The position numbers were made by a program, and so were the translations under genes. Below the pieces are notes generated by a model. The model was not told the DNA's origin. It did not search any database and worked only from the letters and a program-made list of their open reading frames with translations. Shown piece after piece: positions 5,524 to 8,427 of a stretch of 8,427 bases of DNA. Each line of letters begins with the position of its first letter. The stretch's first letter is position 1. Source of the DNA: Vulcanimicrobiota bacterium (lineage in GTDB: Bacteria > Vulcanimicrobiota > Vulcanimicrobiia > Vulcanimicrobiales > Vulcanimicrobiaceae); NCBI GenBank assembly GCA_019245995.1, contig JAFAQW010000241.1:1-8427 (forward strand), given 5' to 3'.

Positions 5524-6728
5524 GCCGTTGGCTCTTCCGTATCGAGCGCAAACTCCTCGTGCACGGCCCGCTCCGCGAGCGTCACGTCGCTCTGGGGCAC
5601 GAGGATCGAAACCGTGATGTTGCTGTCGGTACAGTGGATGATCTCGACGTTCGCGCGCGAGAGCGCGTCCACGATGCGATGCACGACGCCCGGACGGCCG
5701 CGCATTCCGCTCCCGACGATCGAGAGCTTGGAGCAACCTTCGCGCACCCGAACCGCGAGGTTCAAGCCTGCCAGCAGCCGGCGCATCTCGCCGGCGCGAT
5801 CGCCTTCGACGACGAACGTGACGCCGGACTGATTGATCGTCACTTGATCGAGGGAGATGCCCGCGGCCGCGATTCGCGCGAACATGTCGATTTCGGTTTG
5901 CATGCGGCGGATGGGCGATTCGATGTCGCCGCGAATGACCCGCAGCCACGTGACGCGGCCGGTCGCCGTGACGCCGGTGACGGCGCGATCGTGCTCCACC
6001 GCCGCGTCCACGACGGTTCCCCGATTCGAGTCGAGCCCTTTGAGCGAGTACCCGGTGCCGGTCCGGTCCGCGTAGGCCGCGGCTTTGTCGTGCATCACGC
6101 CGGCGCCGTGGTCGGCGAGCTCGCTCATCTCCGCCAACGAGATGCGCGCAATGGTGCGCGCCTCTGCAACGCGGCGCGGATCGGCGGTCATGACGCCGCT
6201 GACGTCGGTGTAGATATCCACTCGTTGCGCCCCCAGCGCGTGTCCGATGGCAACGGCCGACAGATCGGTGCCGCCTCGCCCCAGGGTGGTGACGGTCCCG
6301 TCCACCGTCGCGCCTTGAAAGCCCGCGACGACGGCGACCGCACCGCGCTCGAGCGCTTCCACGAGCGCGCGCGGCTCGACGCGAACGATCGTTGCGTCGC
6401 CATGGCACTCGTCGGTCACGATGCCCGCCTGCGCCCCGGAGAACGCGCGCGCTTCAATTCCGGCGGCGCTGAGCTCGCTCGCAAATACCGACGCCGCGAT
6501 CAGCTCGCCGGCTGCCAGCAGCATGTCGGTGTTGGCGTTCGGCGCGCTGCCGGACGCGAGGCTTAACAACGTGTCGGTCGAGTAGGGATCCGGAAGACGG
6601 CCGAACGCCGACACCACCGCAACGGTTGCGAATCCGTCATCACGCGCTTCGCGTACGCGAGTCGCCGCCAGTTTTCGTTGCGCGCTCGTCGCGAGCGACG
6701 TGCCGCCGAACTTCAGCACGGCCACCAT
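5520..6728 (-). CDS. lysC: Aspartate kinase, monofunctional, DapG-like
   Basis: Phosphorylates aspartate, the entry step of the aspartate family pathway. The protein is 402 residues, close to the 404 of Bacillus DapG. Residues 1-245 are the amino acid kinase domain: VLKFGGTSL at 4-12, DPYSTDTLL at 47-55, LLAAGE at 70-75, VVAGFQGA at 133-140, TTLGRGGTDLSAVA at 147-160 and IYTDVSGVMTADPR at 172-185. Residues 262-402 hold two ACT domains, the usual site of feedback inhibition, including TEIDMFARIAAAGISLDQV and KLSIVGSGMRGRPGV. The DPYxTDTLL segment and the ending VHEEFAL resemble DapG, which in Bacillus is inhibited by meso-diaminopimelate rather than lysine; the same control here is an inference. 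There is no homoserine dehydrogenase fusion. The ATG lies 29 bases after the asd stop, with no clear Shine-Dalgarno. Confidence 0.96.
   Translation of the reverse strand: MVAVLKFGGTSLATSAQRKLAATRVREARDDGFATVAVVSAFGRLPDPYSTDTLLSLASGSAPNANTDMLLAAGELIAASVFASELSAAGIEARAFSGAQAGIVTDECHGDATIVRVEPRALVEALERGAVAVVAGFQGATVDGTVTTLGRGGTDLSAVAIGHALGAQRVDIYTDVSGVMTADPRRVAEARTIARISLAEMSELADHGAGVMHDKAAAYADRTGTGYSLKGLDSNRGTVVDAAVEHDRAVTGVTATGRVTWLRVIRGDIESPIRRMQTEIDMFARIAAAGISLDQVTINQSGVTFVVEGDRAGEMRRLLAGLNLAVRVREGCSKLSIVGSGMRGRPGVVHRIVDALSRANVEIIHCTDSNITVSILVPQSDVTLAERAVHEEFALDTEEPTA
5532..5538 (-). promoter_or_regulatory. Shine-Dalgarno for dapA inside the end of lysC
   Basis: GGAAGAG lies eight bases before the dapA ATG and encodes part of the Glu-Glu-Pro near the LysC C-terminus. 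It is the best-spaced ribosome binding site I found in the window, so dapA can probably recruit ribosomes itself as well as by stop/start coupling. Confidence 0.6.
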
Positions 6729-6757
6729 TTGGCGTTGCACAGGGCGTGAGAGTACGT

Positions 6758-7762
6758 TCAGGCTGCGAGATACCCCTTGGCTAACAACAGCTCGAGAATT
6801 TGCACCGCGGTCGTCGCGGCACCAGTGCGTAGCTGGTCGCCGACGACCCACATCGCGAAGGAGCGGGACGCTTCGCTCGCGTCCTGCGCACGCAGTCGCG
6901 CGACGTGCACCACGTCGCTGCCTTCCACTTCCCGCGGCGTCACGATCCCGCCGTCGTGGAACGTCACGCCGCTCGTCGCGCCCAAAGCGCCCGCGAGGCG
7001 AGGCCGCGTCGTGGTATCGCGCGTTTCGAACGTAACGGCCTCGCCGTGCGCCGTGCGCACCGGCACGCGCACGGCCGTCGCATTCACCGTCAGCTCGGGC
7101 AGTCCGAGCAGCTTTCGCGTTTCGTCGCGCACCTTGCGCTCCTCCGTGCTCCATCCCGAGGAGTCGATCTCGCCGACCTGCGGAATCACGTTGCGCCCCA
7201 ACACGCGCGGAAAGACGCGCGCCGGCGGCTCGGCGAGTTCGTCGAGCGATGCCCGTTCCTGCGCCTCGAGTTCCTGGAGGCCGGCGCGCCCCGCCCCGCT
7301 CGCGGCTTGATACGTCGCCACGGTCACCGACGTCAGTCCCGCCGCGTCACGGATCGGGCGCAGCGCTGTCGCGAGAATGATCGCCGTGCAGTTTGCGACG
7401 GGAAATAAACGATCCCGAGCGGTCACGGCGTCGCCGTTGACGTCTGGGATAATCAGTGGTACTCCGTGCCGCAGGCGAAATGCCGAACTGTTGTCGATGA
7501 CGAACGCGCCGCGCTCCACCAGTGCCGGCGCGTAGAGCTCGCTCGCGTCTTCGCCGCTCGCGAAGAACACGACGTCGGCGTCGTGCAACTCCTGCTCGCA
7601 CGCCTCGCGCACCGGCAGGCTCTCGCCGCGAAAGCGCACGGCGGCGTGTTGCGATCGGGATGCCAGCGGCCGCAGCGTCGCGATCGGGAGGTTGCGTTCT
7701 TCCAGCACGCGCACGATCGTCTCACCCACGGCGCCCGTCGCGCCGACGACTGCCACGTCCAT
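6758..7762 (-). CDS. asd: Aspartate-semialdehyde dehydrogenase
   Basis: Reduces aspartyl-4-phosphate to aspartate semialdehyde with NADPH; cytoplasmic. The 334-residue length is typical of the Gram-positive type. VVGATGAVGE at 5-14 is the nucleotide-binding loop, SSAFR at 92-96 binds substrate or phosphate, and Cys125 in FPVANCTAIIL is the catalytic cysteine. ATYQAASGAGRAGLQEL at 149-165, the STEERKVRDETRK helix at 205-217 and VRVPVRTAHGEAV at 231-243, with His239 as the likely general base, complete the active site. The ATG at 7762-7760 lies four bases after the dapB stop. AAGGG lies 13 bases upstream, far for a ribosome binding site, so re-initiation after dapB is likely. The next gene is lysC, the enzyme that makes its substrate. 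Confidence 0.97.
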   Translation of the reverse strand: MDVAVVGATGAVGETIVRVLEERNLPIATLRPLASRSQHAAVRFRGESLPVREACEQELHDADVVFFASGEDASELYAPALVERGAFVIDNSSAFRLRHGVPLIIPDVNGDAVTARDRLFPVANCTAIILATALRPIRDAAGLTSVTVATYQAASGAGRAGLQELEAQERASLDELAEPPARVFPRVLGRNVIPQVGEIDSSGWSTEERKVRDETRKLLGLPELTVNATAVRVPVRTAHGEAVTFETRDTTTRPRLAGALGATSGVTFHDGGIVTPREVEGSDVVHVARLRAQDASEASRSFAMWVVGDQLRTGAATTAVQILELLLAKGYLAA

Positions 7763-7766
7763 ACGA

Positions 7767-8427
7767 TCAGCCGGGCCCTTCGGCGGCGTCGAGCACGCAA
7801 TCCAAGCCGATTGCGAGCCCGCGACGTTGCACCACCGCGCGCAGCGCCGCGCGCATTCCCGCCACGAACGATTCGCGTGTGAAGGAATCGTGGGCGATCG
7901 TCAACAGCTCGCCGGTTCCGCCGAACAGCACCCGTTGATGCGCGAGCAGGCCGGGGAGTCGAACGCTGTGCACGGCCGGCGACTGTCCCGCGGCGCGTTC
8001 GATCAGCGCGGCAGTCTCCTTGGCGGTCCCAGAGGGCCGGTCTTTTTTGCTCGCGTGGTGCAGCTCGACGATCTCGGCGTCTTTGAAGTAGCGCGCCGCC
8101 GTCTCCGCAAAGCGCATCATCAGCGCCGCGCCGATGGAAAAGTTCGGCACAAGCAGCGCGCCGACGTCTCGTTTTCGCGCGGCTCGGTCGAGCGCCGCGC
8201 GCTGTTCCTCGCTCCAACCGCTCGCCCCGACGACGGTTGGCAAACCGCGTTCAACGGCCGCCATGGAGATCGCGAAGCTTCCCGGCTGTGTCGTGAGGTC
8301 GAGCAAGGCGTCGGGTTTTCGCGCGATCACGTCGTCGAGGGAGGCGACGACGCCGCTTTGCGGGTCTGCGCGGCGCGCCAGGCCGCAGCAATATTCATCG
8401 GTGCGTTGCAACGCCGCGCGCGCAACC
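7767..8427 (-). CDS. dapB: 4-hydroxy-tetrahydrodipicolinate reductase, N-terminus cut by the window edge
   Basis: Reduces the DapA product to tetrahydrodipicolinate with NAD(P)H. About 220 residues are visible. The first 20 or so, with the Rossmann GxxGxMG loop, should lie beyond position 8427, because the frame stays open to the edge; a TTG at 8411 is not the real start. Seen are LLDLTTQPGS, VVGASGWSEEQ, LVPNFSIGAALMMRF, and the catalytic segment ELHHASKKDRPSGTAKE, whose first His and first Lys match His159 and Lys163 of E. coli. The part HSVRLPGLLAHQRVLFGG followed by LLTIAHDSFTRESFVAGM is the Bacillus-type substrate domain. Compared with the Bacillus protein, about 20 residues are missing just before HSVRLPG. 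It is the most upstream gene visible, so the operon promoter is probably outside the window. Confidence 0.95.
   Translation of the reverse strand, partial: VARAALQRTDEYCCGLARRADPQSGVVASLDDVIARKPDALLDLTTQPGSFAISMAAVERGLPTVVGASGWSEEQRAALDRAARKRDVGALLVPNFSIGAALMMRFAETAARYFKDAEIVELHHASKKDRPSGTAKETAALIERAAGQSPAVHSVRLPGLLAHQRVLFGGTGELLTIAHDSFTRESFVAGMRAALRAVVQRRGLAIGLDCVLDAAEGPG

Larger units (their letters stand above)
1..8427 (-). other. Continuous operon: dapB-asd-lysC-dapA-glycosyltransferase-nucleotidyltransferase-comF-ribD-ribE-thioesterase-next gene
   Basis: All eleven genes share one strand. The junctions from upstream to downstream are: 4-base gap, 29-base gap, ATGA, ATGA, ATGA, 17-base gap, 25-base overlap, 8-base overlap, TTGA, TGATG. 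I looked in the gaps and near the stops for GC-rich hairpins followed by T runs on the minus strand and saw none, and no convincing internal promoter. One transcript is the simplest reading, though promoters inside coding sequence cannot be excluded. Confidence 0.8.

Noticed and set aside
4625..6408. Upstream extensions of the glycosyltransferase and dapA frames
   Set aside because: They overlap dapA and lysC respectively, and lack any motif. ATG codons in ATGA overlaps give normal protein lengths.
5559..6566. A long plus-strand frame (335 codons) opposite lysC, and similar plus-strand frames elsewhere
   Set aside because: It lies wholly antisense to a clear aspartokinase, is rich in Arg, Asp, His and Gly, and shows no domain motif. 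Such frames are expected opposite GC-rich coding sequence.
6729..6757. The 29-base asd-lysC gap as a promoter or terminator
   Set aside because: I see no inverted repeat, T run or convincing -35/-10 pair, and the gap is too short for a full promoter outside coding sequence.
8409..8411. TTG as the start of dapB
   Set aside because: The frame continues to the window edge, and a start here would remove the Rossmann loop that every DapB needs. The gene is cut by the window, not short.

Overview
The window is one uninterrupted run of protein-coding genes, all on the minus strand, so it reads as a single operon transcribed from right to left. Eleven genes are seen, two of them cut by the window edges. 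Neighbouring genes overlap or lie 4 to 29 bases apart. No gene-free stretch is longer than 29 bases, and I see no terminator, internal promoter, riboswitch, tRNA, rRNA, insertion sequence or CRISPR array. The DNA is strongly GC-rich, and both strands carry long spurious open frames because of it. The organism is a high-GC bacterium. The aspartokinase, the DapB and the order asd-lysC-dapA resemble the Bacillus versions, but the base composition does not. A high-GC lineage such as Eremiobacterota or another little-cultured Terrabacteria-like group would fit; this is a weak inference.

Right third (about 8427 down to 4621): dapB (5' end missing), asd, lysC and dapA. Together these carry aspartate through aspartyl phosphate and the semialdehyde to tetrahydrodipicolinate, the common trunk for diaminopimelate and lysine. 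The aspartokinase looks like the DapG type.

Middle (4624 down to 2856): a WecG/TagA/CpsF-family glycosyltransferase and a sugar-1-phosphate nucleotidyltransferase with a short C-terminal left-handed beta-helix. They are joined to lysC-dapA by three consecutive four-base ATGA stop/start overlaps. This suggests that wall precursor synthesis and a surface glycan are made in step.

Left third (2838 down to 1): comF (zinc-finger phosphoribosyltransferase-fold protein of the competence family), ribD and ribE (riboflavin pathway), a hotdog-fold acyl-CoA thioesterase, and the first 17 codons of another gene that may be a medium-chain dehydrogenase. The four complete genes here start with GTG or TTG, while the five complete upstream genes start with ATG. 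ribBA and ribH are not in the window.

I found no clearly new biological system. The points most worth checking are the mixed content of the operon, clade-type substitutions in the glycosyltransferase and in RibD, and an in-phase A AAA AAC heptamer inside ribD.
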